The notes under the pieces: model-generated
The model's input: the letters and a program-made list of their open reading frames with translations, nothing else
What the model was told of the DNA's origin: nothing
The model's database searches: none
Shown: positions 32,446 through 41,207 of the stretch, in pieces
How positions within the stretch are numbered: position 1 is the first letter of the stretch
Layout: every line of letters begins with the position of its first letter
Position numbers and translations under genes: made by a program
Source of the DNA: JACNKV01 sp964422145
Lineage (GTDB): Bacteria; Fidelibacterota; Marinisomatia; Marinisomatales; JACNKV01
Length of the DNA: 64,000 nucleotides
Reading direction: 5' to 3'
Assembly (NCBI GenBank): GCA_964422145.1
Contig: CAYQZV010000001.1
Coordinates: 62,001 to 126,000 of the forward strand

Positions 32446-33066
32446 CTATCCAACTATCGCTTTTATTTTTGTTTGTAGCAGATCAATGGCTACTTTATTG
32501 CTGCCGCCCTCGGGGATGATCACATCCGCGTGATATTTTGAAGGTTCAACAAATTGTTCGTGCATCAGACGCACGGTATTCAAATATTGATCTACCACGG
32601 ATTGGAAGGATCGTCCGCGATCCTGCATATCTCTTGAAACCCGTCGTATAAACCGAATATCAGCCGGCGTTTCAACATAAATTTTGATATCCATCAGCTC
32701 CCGAAGAACCGGGTAATGCAACGCTAAAATTCCTTCAACCACAATGACATGATGGGGTGTCACCGTTATTGTCTCTTTTTTTCGATTGTGACGGGCAAAA
32801 TTATAAATGGGAACTTCAATCGTTTTTCCCTTCATCAACGAAATCAACTGATGATTGAACAGATCAATATCTATGGCATCTGGATGGTCGTAGTTTTTCT
32901 TTTGACGCTCTTCAATAGACAGGTGTGACAGATCATTATAATAACTGTCTAGCTCAACGACAACAACCTCGCCCGGACCGTATTCTCTCAGCAATTGTTT
33001 TGCAATGGATGTTTTCCCGGAGCCGGTTCCTCCCGCAATTCCTATGAGTATGGGGTTAATATTCAT
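32446..33066 (-). CDS. udk: Uridine kinase
   Basis: This 206-residue enzyme phosphorylates uridine and cytidine. The P-loop GGTGSGKTSIAKQL is at residues 11-24. The ELDSYYNDL motif (about 38) and YDHPDAIDID (about 59) bind the nucleoside, while PIYNFARHNRK lies near 87. RFIRRVSRDMQDRGR (about 148) is the lid. It ends 8 nt before tdk. Confidence 0.94.
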   Translation of the reverse strand: MNINPILIGIAGGTGSGKTSIAKQLLREYGPGEVVVVELDSYYNDLSHLSIEERQKKNYDHPDAIDIDLFNHQLISLMKGKTIEVPIYNFARHNRKKETITVTPHHVIVVEGILALHYPVLRELMDIKIYVETPADIRFIRRVSRDMQDRGRSFQSVVDQYLNTVRLMHEQFVEPSKYHADVIIPEGGSNKVAIDLLQTKIKAIVG

Positions 33067-33142
33067 GGTATAATTTTAGAGTTTTTTTCTACTGGTTTCA
33101 ATCTTGATTTGTCAAAAAATATAAATATCTTTGAAAAACTGA

Positions 33143-33535
33143 TCATGGTTTCAAAAGAATAGCGTCGTCGAATGCATCCGGCAGCAATTCGCGGCTTGAT
33201 GTTTCGCGAATCCTACCTTTTTCATCGCTGATATAAACAGGAATGTCTCCACAGATGTCCCAGATAACTTGGCGGCAAGCTCCGCAGGGAGACCCTCCGT
33301 TTTCCGTAGCAACAGCTAATGCGTTTATATCTGTGTTTCCCTTTGCCACGGCCCGATAGATCGCGACACGTTCCGCGCAACACGTCAACCCGTAGCTTGA
33401 TGATTCCACGTTACAGCCACCGATGATTTCGTCGTTTTTTGTCTGAACAGCTGCGCCGACACGATAGTCTGAATACGGTGCGATTGCCCTTTTCCTCATG
33501 TCTATTGCTTTTTGAACCAGTTTTTTTTCTTTCAT
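33143..33535 (-). CDS. cdd: Cytidine deaminase
   Basis: This 130-residue tetrameric-type zinc enzyme deaminates cytidine and deoxycytidine. The zinc and proton-shuttle motif is CAERVA near residue 52, and the second zinc pair lies in SPCGACRQVI near 86. The APYSDYRVGAA start-region is typical. With udk and tdk it completes the salvage of pyrimidine nucleosides. Confidence 0.95.
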   Translation of the reverse strand: MKEKKLVQKAIDMRKRAIAPYSDYRVGAAVQTKNDEIIGGCNVESSSYGLTCCAERVAIYRAVAKGNTDINALAVATENGGSPCGACRQVIWDICGDIPVYISDEKGRIRETSSRELLPDAFDDAILLKP

Positions 33536-33553
33536 GACATCTCTTTCATGGAA

Positions 33554-34180
33554 TTAAATAAATCTTTTTAATCTGTCGAGCCCGACCCCGGCTACAAATC
33601 CTCCGATATGGGCAAACCATGCTACCCCGCCGGTCTGAACCCCAAGGGAGCTAAATCCGTTTGTCAGTTGTTCCAAGAACCAAACTCCAATCACGATCAT
33701 TGCCGGTACCCGTATCGTTGTAATGATGATAAACAGAAAAACAAAGACATGAATACGTGCTTTCGGATATCGTATCATATATGCTGCCAGCACACCGGAA
33801 ATTGCTCCGCTTGCTCCGACCATCGGAATTGACGAAGCCGGGTCAATCAATATCTGCGCCAAACCTGCGCCGATACCGCAAAGCAGATAAAAGATCAGAT
33901 AGTTGACATGGCCAAACACACTTTCGATATTATCACCGAAAATCCATAAAAACCACATATTCCCGAGGATGTGAAACAAACCTCCATGTAAAAACATCGA
34001 GGTGAAAAAGGACAATACAGACCACTGATTGGGAATAAGTCCGAACAGATAAATAAAGTCTCTATTTGCTTCACCCAAAATGGTTTGGATTATGAATACA
34101 AGTACGTTCAGCGCAATGATCGCGTAGGTAACATACGGGATCAGGATTCTTGGATTATCATCTTTGTACGGAAAAAACAT
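33554..34180 (-). CDS. Rhomboid family intramembrane serine protease
   Basis: This 208-residue membrane protein has about six helices. The catalytic Ser is in GASGAISGVLAAY (about residue 123) and the catalytic His is in AHIGGFVAGVGLDR near 190. The NMWFLWIFGDNIE motif (about 70) forms the L1 loop and the oxyanion side. It cleaves type I membrane proteins. It starts at a plausible ATG 26 nt before the M23 peptidase stop on the same strand. Confidence 0.92.
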   Translation of the reverse strand: MFFPYKDDNPRILIPYVTYAIIALNVLVFIIQTILGEANRDFIYLFGLIPNQWSVLSFFTSMFLHGGLFHILGNMWFLWIFGDNIESVFGHVNYLIFYLLCGIGAGLAQILIDPASSIPMVGASGAISGVLAAYMIRYPKARIHVFVFLFIIITTIRVPAMIVIGVWFLEQLTNGFSSLGVQTGGVAWFAHIGGFVAGVGLDRLKRFI

Positions 34181-34205
34181 GTGAGATTACTGACAATTAA
34201 TTGGT

Positions 34206-36485
34206 TTATTTGATTGAAAAGTTAACGGTTTTTTTCGTGATATTTCCAGCCTTGTCTTGAACCGATATTTCAAGCGTGTGGTTGCCATTCTTCAACGGGT
34301 CGGACAAACGGTAAGAAATTTCCTTTTTGATCGGCTGATACGCGGCCAACACTCTCTCGTTATCTACTTTCAGCGATATCGATTCTTCATTTGCGGCAAT
34401 TCCGGAAAGGTCATCATTCACAAAAACCCGCAGTATTTCAACGTCCTTGTAATCATAACGAACACCTTGTTTCGGAAACGTGCTTTTGATGGCTGGTGGA
34501 GCAATATCCTGTAAAACAACGACGGCGTTAAACTCTTTAATCTCGGTGGTTAATACACGTTTTTGTGAATTATTTTTAGACGGAAGATAAGTCCATTTTT
34601 CTTTTTTGCGGTCGTATCCATAAATGCCAAGTCCTTTTTCAAGTGCAAATTCGTCGCCGTAACGGATGCCAACTTTAACCGGAGCCTTTAACGGAATTTC
34701 ATACGGCTGCAGCTGGTAAACATTTGAACATTGTGTGCCCTGTTTGATGTTTGACCCGTTTTCAACTCGATCTATCCAAACTAATGTTGGGTGGTATAAG
34801 GTCTCTTTGGGCGCCTGAATCGAACAGTTTTTATCCAAAGACAGTACTGAAACTTTTTTTGAAGGTATACAAAGTTTCGGTGTGATGTGGTGACGGATAA
34901 TCCTCTCAACATCATTTTTAAGAACAATCTCAATATGGTCAACATCCTTAAAAACAGCGGGGGGCAGCAGCTCACTCAAATACACAGCCGGATGGATATG
35001 TTCAAGCGGGATGTTCATCGGTGAATTGTTTTTTTGCAAACGTACTTCAGCGTGAGCATTGACAGGTTTTTCTAAGTCCAACTGAAGAAATATCCCTGCA
35101 TCTGTATGAGAAAATTTCAGATTTTTATTTACATCAAGGATGTCTCCTTTTGTATCATTCGAGAACCAATGAAACGGTTTTGAGCCGGCACCCATTTTAT
35201 TGGTTCCGATAAATTGGAGATTTTTACGTTCAATATCCTTTTTGCTGTATGTTACTTTTATCCCTTTTTGAAAATTCTCTATTTGAATCGGTTTCAGTTT
35301 TTTATCGGCGTAACCGAAAGGGGTAAAACTGTAACACACAACGGACTGGATCGGAATCGATCCGCGGGCAGGTGCCACAAAAAATGTTTTTGTTTCATCT
35401 GTTTCTTCAGCAGGATCAACCTTAATGTTCAAGGGCGGATATGAAAAAACTGTGCCGGCAGCGGCTGAGGCGTTTCCTGCAGCATCTTCAGCGATGATCT
35501 TTACGGTATGGTAGCCCGGTGTTAACATGACGTCACCGGTCTTTTCCGTTGTGTGGATCGTCGTTTTGGGATGATGGCTCGGTCGGAACAATCGTTGGAA
35601 TTCACCCAAGCTCAACCTCTCCAGTCTATAATCCTGTACGGTTAATGCTGTGCGGGTTTCAGCAAAATCCAGGTGATCATATTTCAGAGTGAACATCTCA
35701 TTGTCATCGATGATCAATGTCAATGTGTAAACCTGATATGTATTGTTTGTTCCTTGTGTTTTATCAACAACTTGTGCAGCAAACCCAATCCGTCCGCTGC
35801 AATGAAGCGTATCCGGGAAATGATAAACGCCCGCTCTATCTCTGAACAGCGGAAAGGTCTGCGGCAGCGAACTTCCTTGAATACGCGCCCCTGATTCAAC
35901 CGGGATGATCGCCAACTCCTTAAACTCCGGAGAAATTCGGTCCGGGATTGCAAATCCATACCGCGAAGGATTTAACGGCTGTTCGTTTTTATTCCGTAAT
36001 TCAAAATGCAGGTGAGGACCAAAAGATGAACCCGTATTCCCGGAATAACCGATCAGCTCTCCTTTCTTCACCGGAATCATCTCCGGCGTGAAATACTGAT
36101 TAACAAAATAGGATTCGCCTTTTGTCTGGTGAAGTCTCAGTATTTTTTCAAGAACCGGCGTGAATTCACTCAAATGAGCATAAACGGCAGTTAACCCATC
36201 AGATGTTGTACAATACAGCGCTTTTCCGTACCCTGAATAATTTGTAACCATCCGCGAGACGTAGCCGTCATCAATGGCAAAAACCGGATGGCCGATCGTA
36301 CCGCCTGTACGGAAGTCCAGCCCCATGTGGAAGTGGTCTCCGCGAAACTCTCCGAAATTAGATGAGAGGGACGGATGAACATCCATGGGCCAAGCCGGCT
36401 TATCGGCATACAGCAATGACAGCCATACAAGTCCGAAAAAAATGATATGTCGTTTTGTTTTCAGCATCAAAATGTGATGTATCAA
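34206..36485 (-). CDS. M23 family metallopeptidase with C-terminal Ig-like region
   Basis: This 759-residue exported protein begins with a hydrophobic signal (residues 10-27). The M23/LytM domain lies at about 40-190: the zinc ligands HMGLD (HxxxD, about 55), a third His in AVYAHLSEF, and HLHFE (HxH, about 160) are all present. It would be a peptidoglycan endopeptidase or an activator of one. The remaining 550 residues are beta-rich, with a Big/Ig-like repeat near the end (GIAANEESISLKVDNERV, NGNHTLEISVQDKAGN). It is located downstream of the PDZ gene, with a terminator in between. Confidence 0.88.
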   Translation of the reverse strand: MIHHILMLKTKRHIIFFGLVWLSLLYADKPAWPMDVHPSLSSNFGEFRGDHFHMGLDFRTGGTIGHPVFAIDDGYVSRMVTNYSGYGKALYCTTSDGLTAVYAHLSEFTPVLEKILRLHQTKGESYFVNQYFTPEMIPVKKGELIGYSGNTGSSFGPHLHFELRNKNEQPLNPSRYGFAIPDRISPEFKELAIIPVESGARIQGSSLPQTFPLFRDRAGVYHFPDTLHCSGRIGFAAQVVDKTQGTNNTYQVYTLTLIIDDNEMFTLKYDHLDFAETRTALTVQDYRLERLSLGEFQRLFRPSHHPKTTIHTTEKTGDVMLTPGYHTVKIIAEDAAGNASAAAGTVFSYPPLNIKVDPAEETDETKTFFVAPARGSIPIQSVVCYSFTPFGYADKKLKPIQIENFQKGIKVTYSKKDIERKNLQFIGTNKMGAGSKPFHWFSNDTKGDILDVNKNLKFSHTDAGIFLQLDLEKPVNAHAEVRLQKNNSPMNIPLEHIHPAVYLSELLPPAVFKDVDHIEIVLKNDVERIIRHHITPKLCIPSKKVSVLSLDKNCSIQAPKETLYHPTLVWIDRVENGSNIKQGTQCSNVYQLQPYEIPLKAPVKVGIRYGDEFALEKGLGIYGYDRKKEKWTYLPSKNNSQKRVLTTEIKEFNAVVVLQDIAPPAIKSTFPKQGVRYDYKDVEILRVFVNDDLSGIAANEESISLKVDNERVLAAYQPIKKEISYRLSDPLKNGNHTLEISVQDKAGNITKKTVNFSIK

Positions 36486-36537
36486 TTTATTCAGTAATTA
36501 TAACGGACAAAAAGAGATAATTCAACTCAGTTTATAC

Positions 36538-36570
36538 AAAGAAAAAGCCGATACGAAAATACCGGCTTTT
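36538..36570 (-). terminator. Rho-independent terminator of the PDZ gene
   Basis: AAAAGCCG (36543-36550) and CGGCTTTT (36563-36570) form the stem, with A-T and G-T pairs extending inward. Read on the minus strand the stem is followed by TTTTTCTTT. It ends the PDZ transcript and precedes the M23 gene. Confidence 0.7.
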
Positions 36571-36591
36571 ATTCTTTAAGTACAGTGTGGA

Positions 36592-37395
36592 TTATTTCTT
36601 TAGTGCTTCCAGTTCCTTTTTCAGATCTTCCATGTCTTTTTTCAGCGCTTCCATATCACATTGATGCTTTTTCATCCCTTCAAGATGATGTGGAAATTTT
36701 CCGTCTTTGGGTAAACATTTATCATCCTGAATGATGATCTTTTTCATCTTTTTACCTTCTTTGCCGGGCATTCCGGGCAGACAAAATGCTTCAAAATCCA
36801 TATTGCGGTCTTTTTCTGCGAGGGTCGGTTTCAGTTTCTTTATCCGTCCTCTGCGATTCACCGAAACCAAAACCTCGTCACCGGGATCATAGCTCATGAT
36901 CGCTTCGGTTAAGTCTCCTGCGCTATAAATATCCGTATCTCCAACCTTAACGATTACATCACCTGCTTTCACGCCTACTTTCTCAGCCGGTGTGTCTTTC
37001 AGGACTTCAGAGACTAAAACGCCCACATCTTTTTTCACTTTAAAATACTGTCTCAGCTGAGGGGTTAAATCCTGAAGTTTAACACCCAAAAAGGTTGATT
37101 TGGAACACCACATAAATTCATCATGTGCAAACGCTTTGATGTTTACATCAGCTTTCAAACCCTTCAGGGCGGCATCTATGGCTTCAAGTTCTTCAAGATT
37201 GTCCAAATCCACTTTGTATTTCAGGCATTTACCGTCTTGATCAATATTTAGATTTAGGCAATGGTCTTTCACCGTTGCATCAATGGTCATTTCTCCAGTA
37301 GCGTCGTCCAGGGTTATCACCTTTTTGACAATCACTTCATCTTGTGAAAAAAGTGCACCGGTAAACATTAATCCTATTAGCAAAGTTCTTAACAT
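36592..37395 (-). CDS. PDZ domain exported protein
   Basis: This 267-residue protein has a signal peptide (LRTLLIGLMFTGALFSQ). A central PDZ domain lies at about 110-195: GVKLQDLTPQLRQYF, DTPAEKVGVKAGDVIVKVGD and DPGDEVLVSVNRRGR. The first half is acidic. The last 60 residues are a Lys/Glu-rich helix with a repeated MEDLKKELEALK pattern, probably a coiled coil. There is no protease domain, so it is a peptide-binding adaptor in the periplasm. It starts divergently from the outer-membrane protein at 37563. Confidence 0.8.
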   Translation of the reverse strand: MLRTLLIGLMFTGALFSQDEVIVKKVITLDDATGEMTIDATVKDHCLNLNIDQDGKCLKYKVDLDNLEELEAIDAALKGLKADVNIKAFAHDEFMWCSKSTFLGVKLQDLTPQLRQYFKVKKDVGVLVSEVLKDTPAEKVGVKAGDVIVKVGDTDIYSAGDLTEAIMSYDPGDEVLVSVNRRGRIKKLKPTLAEKDRNMDFEAFCLPGMPGKEGKKMKKIIIQDDKCLPKDGKFPHHLEGMKKHQCDMEALKKDMEDLKKELEALKK

Positions 37396-37492
37396 GTATC
37401 TGCTCCTTTTTTAGTTAAGTATGTTACGATGAGAAAAGCATATAGTTCCATCCCTAACCCATTTGATCATTTTTTCAATTTCAATGCTGCTT

Positions 37493-37508
37493 CGTGATAT
37501 AAATCACG
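37493..37508. promoter_or_regulatory. CRP/FNR-family operator-like palindrome
   Basis: CGTGAT-ATAA-ATCACG has perfect 6-bp arms and matches the CRP core GTGAT-N4-ATCAC exactly. A -10-like TATACT (37514-37519) follows directly. The palindrome would cover the -35/-10 spacer of the gene at 37563. It also lies about 100 bp upstream of the divergent PDZ gene. Confidence 0.45.
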
Positions 37509-37562
37509 TGTTTTATACTATCATTATCATTAATTTTCAGTAAATAAATGACAGGAGTTGCC

Positions 37563-38288
37563 ATGAAACAAATACTTGTATCTTCATTCTTGATCGGAAG
37601 TTTACTTATTCCGACTTCTAACGCTTTTGCCATCCTCGGATTCGGTTTGTCCGGCGGTGTCGACCAAATTACACTTGATAAAAATATCACAACCTCATCT
37701 GTTGATGCTTCAAATGCTTACAGTATGGTCACCCAATATCCAATGGATCAGACTTACAGTTTCGGTGGCTATATTTATACGAATATCCTCCCAATCATTG
37801 ACCTTGAGTTGGAATATCAATTGTCTGGTGGTGAATATAATATTCAGTGTCAAGTTTTTGGTGATCATGAACTTCTCATTGCTGAAACCGGTGTAGAAAC
37901 GATGTATTGGGTTAAAGATTCTTTTTATCTTACTGCTCGTAAAAAAATGTTTGGGTTGGGTATCCCCATTCTTGGTGGTGTAAAACTGCATGCCGGTGCC
38001 GGTGTGAATACGCACCGCTCGATTCCGATCCTTGATATAGAGCAACTCGAAGAAATTCGCGGTGATGATCTTAACGCCGACTTTGATCCGGTAGAAATGG
38101 AAGATAAAATTGTTGATTATTTGACAGATAATATCACCAATACAACCGGCGGACATGTCCAAGTTGGAATGCAAGCGTCATTATTAGCGTTTGATCTTTT
38201 CCTCAATTACCGATATACGATTGCGGAATTATTCCCTGACAAATCCGGTTACAGCAGTTTGAACCTGATGCTGGGATTCGGTTTCTGA
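37563..38288 (+). CDS. Probable outer-membrane beta-barrel protein
   Basis: This 241-residue protein starts at ATG 37563, behind AGGAG, with a signal peptide ending near residue 22 (SNAFA). The mature chain has amphipathic strand pairs (ILGFGLSGGVDQITL, YSFGGYIYTNILPII, LLAFDLFLNYRYTIAELF) and closes with LNLMLGFGF, a typical C-terminal barrel strand ending in Phe. No family recognised. It is monocistronic, with a CRP-like palindrome in front and a terminator behind. Confidence 0.72.
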   Translation: MKQILVSSFLIGSLLIPTSNAFAILGFGLSGGVDQITLDKNITTSSVDASNAYSMVTQYPMDQTYSFGGYIYTNILPIIDLELEYQLSGGEYNIQCQVFGDHELLIAETGVETMYWVKDSFYLTARKKMFGLGIPILGGVKLHAGAGVNTHRSIPILDIEQLEEIRGDDLNADFDPVEMEDKIVDYLTDNITNTTGGHVQVGMQASLLAFDLFLNYRYTIAELFPDKSGYSSLNLMLGFGF

Positions 38289-38306
38289 TCCAAAATACTC
38301 GTTTTG

Positions 38307-38340
38307 AAAAAAGACCGGGGATTTCTTCGGTCTTTTTTTT
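38307..38340. terminator. Bidirectional terminator between convergent genes
   Basis: AAAAAAGACCG (38307-38317) and CGGTCTTTTTT (38328-38338) form an 11-bp stem with a 10-nt loop, followed by T residues. It serves the barrel gene and, by its A-run, perhaps the opposing lamin-tail gene. Confidence 0.8.
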
Positions 38341-39992
38341 TATAATCTTTTCGCCAAAACGACGGTTTGAATACCTTCCCAATTTCGCCCCGAATAAACA
38401 TCTCTGGCGGTGACCTTTATCAAATACATTCCGATCTTTGATGGGGAATTGTCTTCTCGAAGCCCGTCCCATGTTAGCAAAATCTCCTGAGCCGCATACT
38501 GATTCCAGCAGGGTGTTACAATGTTTCTTCCTACCATATCAAAAATCTCCAGTTTCAAAATGACCTGCTCATAAGGAAAACTACATAAAATAAATAGTTG
38601 GTCATCGTTTCCGTCTCCGTCGGGAGAAAAAGGATTGGGGTAACATTTTACCGTTCCTTTTTGAGGAATAAGATCATAGTATAAACTGTTTTGTTGTCCA
38701 GGAGTCATCGCGGTTTCATCCACCGAAACACCCCACCGCATTGAATCAGAAGTGACGTCGTTAGGTCTATATTTTTCTGTGGATCGTCCCGGTTCTATCG
38801 GCCAATCCGATGAATACCGCAACGAGTCAATACATACACCTGTCTGGTCAAAGATAGTTATCTTGTCTCCGTCATTATTTAATGCAGGGAATCCATTGGT
38901 CGGGACCAGAAAAACCGCATTGACGTCCACACTGAATTGAAATCCGGAATCCGCTGCGACCACCACAAACTGATCTGGTTCAACCTCAACATCCGGGAGA
39001 TATTTCACGGATGTTTTGTCACGGATCGTCCACCCTTTCAGATTCGTGTCACCAAAGCTGTAAAGCTCAACAAATTCTGATTGATTCGATCCGGGTTCAC
39101 AAAGAAATTCATTCAGCGTGATAACACCAAAAGGATGACTCACATTGATTGCATATTCGGCAGTATTGTTTACCGGATTCATATCGCCCGAAACTGAAAC
39201 AGTGATATCAAGAATATTCTCACCGTAATCCAACCCTGAAAAGACCAACAATACATCAACGGATTCATCGGGGATTAATTCCGGAAAGGGCTGCTCATCT
39301 AAATACGTGTTATCAATTGTGACAAGAACCGATCCTGAAATGGTTTGGTTTCCGCGGTTGGTGATGACAGCGGTCAGGTACACCTCATCATCTTGTTTTG
39401 GGAAGACCGGCTCATGCACCAGTGAATCCGTTTCGATGCAAACATCAATATCAAGCGGTGATACGGAATTGATTGATCCCGGCGTTCCCAACGAGTCCAG
39501 GCTTTGTATCCAGTTCTCAGAAGCGTCACCGTTTTCCAAGCGGATCTTTTCCAGTGAATAACCTTCGCCAGCAACGTTGGTATAGCCCATCATAACAACT
39601 TGCACGCCGTTTTGATCATACACGTACAGTGAATCGGATTCATTCCCCAATCCGTTGCCGATCCGGCTGTCATCCACTTTAAGCATCAGCGTTGACTCGG
39701 GAATAATCTCTCGGTAAATACCGTCCGTCAAAGAATATCCGCCGCCGAAAAGCACCCCGTAACCACCCGGGGGGAGTTTTGCGTCCCTGCTAAATGTTTC
39801 GATCTGATCGCACCCGCTTTTATCACAGATCAGCCACCCGGAAAGATCAAGGGTGTCGGTTGAAGACGTGTTCACAATTTCAATAAATTCATTAACGGAT
39901 TCGTTTTCTTCGGGGTTATACATAATTTCTGAAAGAACGATCTGTGCATTCAGATTCACAACGAATATCCATACAAACCAAATATATCTCAT
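38340..39992 (-). CDS. Secreted protein with two lamin-tail domains and FlgD-like C-terminus
   Basis: This 550-residue exported protein has a signal peptide (IWFVWIFVVNLNAQ). Two lamin-tail-type domains are visible: one at residues 19-150 (IVLSEIMYNPEENESVNEFI) and a second near 290-410 (ITLNEFLCEPGSNQSEFVEL). Between them lies a CARDB-like Ig region (180-285). The end (from about 455) has YPNPFSPDGDGNDDQL, IFDMVGRNI and WDGLREDN, typical of the FlgD-like/CHU_C domain found on surface proteins. No clear type IX sorting domain follows. It probably sits on or outside the outer membrane as a binding scaffold. Confidence 0.8.
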   Translation of the reverse strand: MRYIWFVWIFVVNLNAQIVLSEIMYNPEENESVNEFIEIVNTSSTDTLDLSGWLICDKSGCDQIETFSRDAKLPPGGYGVLFGGGYSLTDGIYREIIPESTLMLKVDDSRIGNGLGNESDSLYVYDQNGVQVVMMGYTNVAGEGYSLEKIRLENGDASENWIQSLDSLGTPGSINSVSPLDIDVCIETDSLVHEPVFPKQDDEVYLTAVITNRGNQTISGSVLVTIDNTYLDEQPFPELIPDESVDVLLVFSGLDYGENILDITVSVSGDMNPVNNTAEYAINVSHPFGVITLNEFLCEPGSNQSEFVELYSFGDTNLKGWTIRDKTSVKYLPDVEVEPDQFVVVAADSGFQFSVDVNAVFLVPTNGFPALNNDGDKITIFDQTGVCIDSLRYSSDWPIEPGRSTEKYRPNDVTSDSMRWGVSVDETAMTPGQQNSLYYDLIPQKGTVKCYPNPFSPDGDGNDDQLFILCSFPYEQVILKLEIFDMVGRNIVTPCWNQYAAQEILLTWDGLREDNSPSKIGMYLIKVTARDVYSGRNWEGIQTVVLAKRL

Positions 39993-40012
39993 AAAAACTC
40001 CACAATGTTTTA

Positions 40013-40055
40013 CCCTGAATTCAGGGCATCGCTTTAGGCTGCCGTCTTAGCCTAA
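40013..40055. repeat. Two hairpins between arsC and the lamin-tail gene
   Basis: CCCTGAATTCAGGG (40013-40026) is a perfect 14-bp palindrome. TTAGGCT (40034-40040) and AGCCTAA (40049-40055) form a second hairpin with an 8-nt loop. On the minus strand they lie after the arsC stop and before the lamin-tail start, and may act as a terminator or leader structure. Confidence 0.4.
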
Positions 40056-40080
40056 CTATATGACGTAACTAAATTTAATT

Positions 40081-40512
40081 CTATTTCGGCGAATATTCGC
40101 TGATGAAAGCTTCGATCCGTTCCTTGAGTTCATTACGGGTTTCGCGGTACCGCTCTACAAAAGCTTCTTTTGTGTCCCAGCCGTGAAACGGATCATCCAC
40201 ACTCCAATGGATCATCTTCACATCCCCCGGAAAAACCGGACATACTTGCTTGGCATGGTCGCAGACGGTGATCGCGATATCAATTCCTTCATCGAAATAT
40301 TGATCGATGGGATCGGAGGAATGTTCACGAAGGTCAACTCCCCATTCGTCCATGACCGAAATCGACATGGGGTGAACGCGGCTCGGGTGCGACCCTGCAC
40401 TGAACACCTCAAATCGATCTCCGGCAAGATCGCGGAGAATTCCCTCTGCCATTTGAGACCGGCAGGAATTTCCCGTGCAAATGAAAATGACTTTTTGTTT
40501 TTTGTTCTTCAT
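40081..40512 (-). CDS. arsC: Arsenate reductase, thioredoxin-coupled type
   Basis: This 143-residue protein belongs to the low-molecular-weight phosphatase fold. The P-loop CTGNSCRSQ at residues 12-20 gives the nucleophilic Cys, and the catalytic Asp-Pro is in WSVDDPFHGWD near 110. Further cysteines near residues 83 and 89 (CDHAKQVCP) fit the thioredoxin-type reductase that reduces arsenate to arsenite. No arsenite exporter or ArsR lies nearby in the window. Confidence 0.9.
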   Translation of the reverse strand: MKNKKQKVIFICTGNSCRSQMAEGILRDLAGDRFEVFSAGSHPSRVHPMSISVMDEWGVDLREHSSDPIDQYFDEGIDIAITVCDHAKQVCPVFPGDVKMIHWSVDDPFHGWDTKEAFVERYRETRNELKERIEAFISEYSPK

Positions 40513-40557
40513 ATGTTTTTCTTTACTAATTATTTAACGTATGGAATAATATTTAAC

Positions 40558-40944
40558 TTAGGCGGGCTGTCTATCCCCCTTTGAAAAGTATTTTGTGTTT
40601 AAAATGATGAAAACGACAGCACCTATTAAGTAAAAACCGACATCATTAAAATCCCCAATATATTTCTTTGAAAGCTTTGGAAGCACTAACTCAAACAGAA
40701 AGGAAAAGAAAAGAACTGATACGATAATGTGAGAAAGAGGTAGTCTAAACTTTTCATAATAAAGTTGTCTGTGAGCGCTTTGAATAATAAAAAGTATAAT
40801 TGGAAAACAAACTAAATCATCTAAATAAGATGAAGAGAAGGATGAATAAATTCCAATATTTTGAGCAATTTGATTTCCAATAAAGATGGACAAAACTAAA
40901 ACAAAGAATACAATTGGTAGTCGGCCGTATGAATTTAAATGCAT
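40558..40944 (-). CDS. Small integral membrane protein
   Basis: This 128-residue protein is counted from an internal Met (40944), which avoids overlap with the zinc-ribbon gene. About four hydrophobic helices make up nearly the whole chain, with a YLDDLVCFPIILFII segment near residue 40. The pattern resembles a small membrane family often named magnesium-citrate secondary transporter in Bacteroidetes, but I cannot assign a substrate. It is AT-rich, like the next two genes. Confidence 0.6.
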   Translation of the reverse strand: MHLNSYGRLPIVFFVLVLSIFIGNQIAQNIGIYSSFSSSYLDDLVCFPIILFIIQSAHRQLYYEKFRLPLSHIIVSVLFFSFLFELVLPKLSKKYIGDFNDVGFYLIGAVVFIILNTKYFSKGDRQPA

Positions 40945-40948
40945 TAGT

Positions 40949-41170
40949 TTAAAAACCAAAAATTGCACTAAATAATGCAATAATAGCCAAAACAATTAAA
41001 GTTGTCATTAATCCACCACGTTTTTGTTCTACAACAACCTTTTGATTTATGTTATTATCTTCTTCGCTTTTTCTTCTTAGGGTTGAATCTAAAAATTCAC
41101 CACAATGTTTGCATTTTTTTGCTTCTGCCATGATTTCTTCTGCACAATATGGACACAATTTTGTTACCAT
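40949..41170 (-). CDS. Zinc-ribbon membrane protein, 73 residues
   Basis: This small protein has a zinc ribbon, CPYC (residues 6-9) and CKHC (20-23), then a charged linker and a single C-terminal membrane helix (LMTTLIVLAIIALFSAIFGF). This double-zinc-ribbon plus tail-anchor layout is common in small proteins of unknown function. It is 4 nt from the small membrane protein gene and 37 nt after the nuclease gene, on the same strand. Confidence 0.75.
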   Translation of the reverse strand: MVTKLCPYCAEEIMAEAKKCKHCGEFLDSTLRRKSEEDNNINQKVVVEQKRGGLMTTLIVLAIIALFSAIFGF

Positions 41171-41207
41171 TTTAGATTTCCTTTTGTTGATTGAATATGG
41201 TTGTTTT

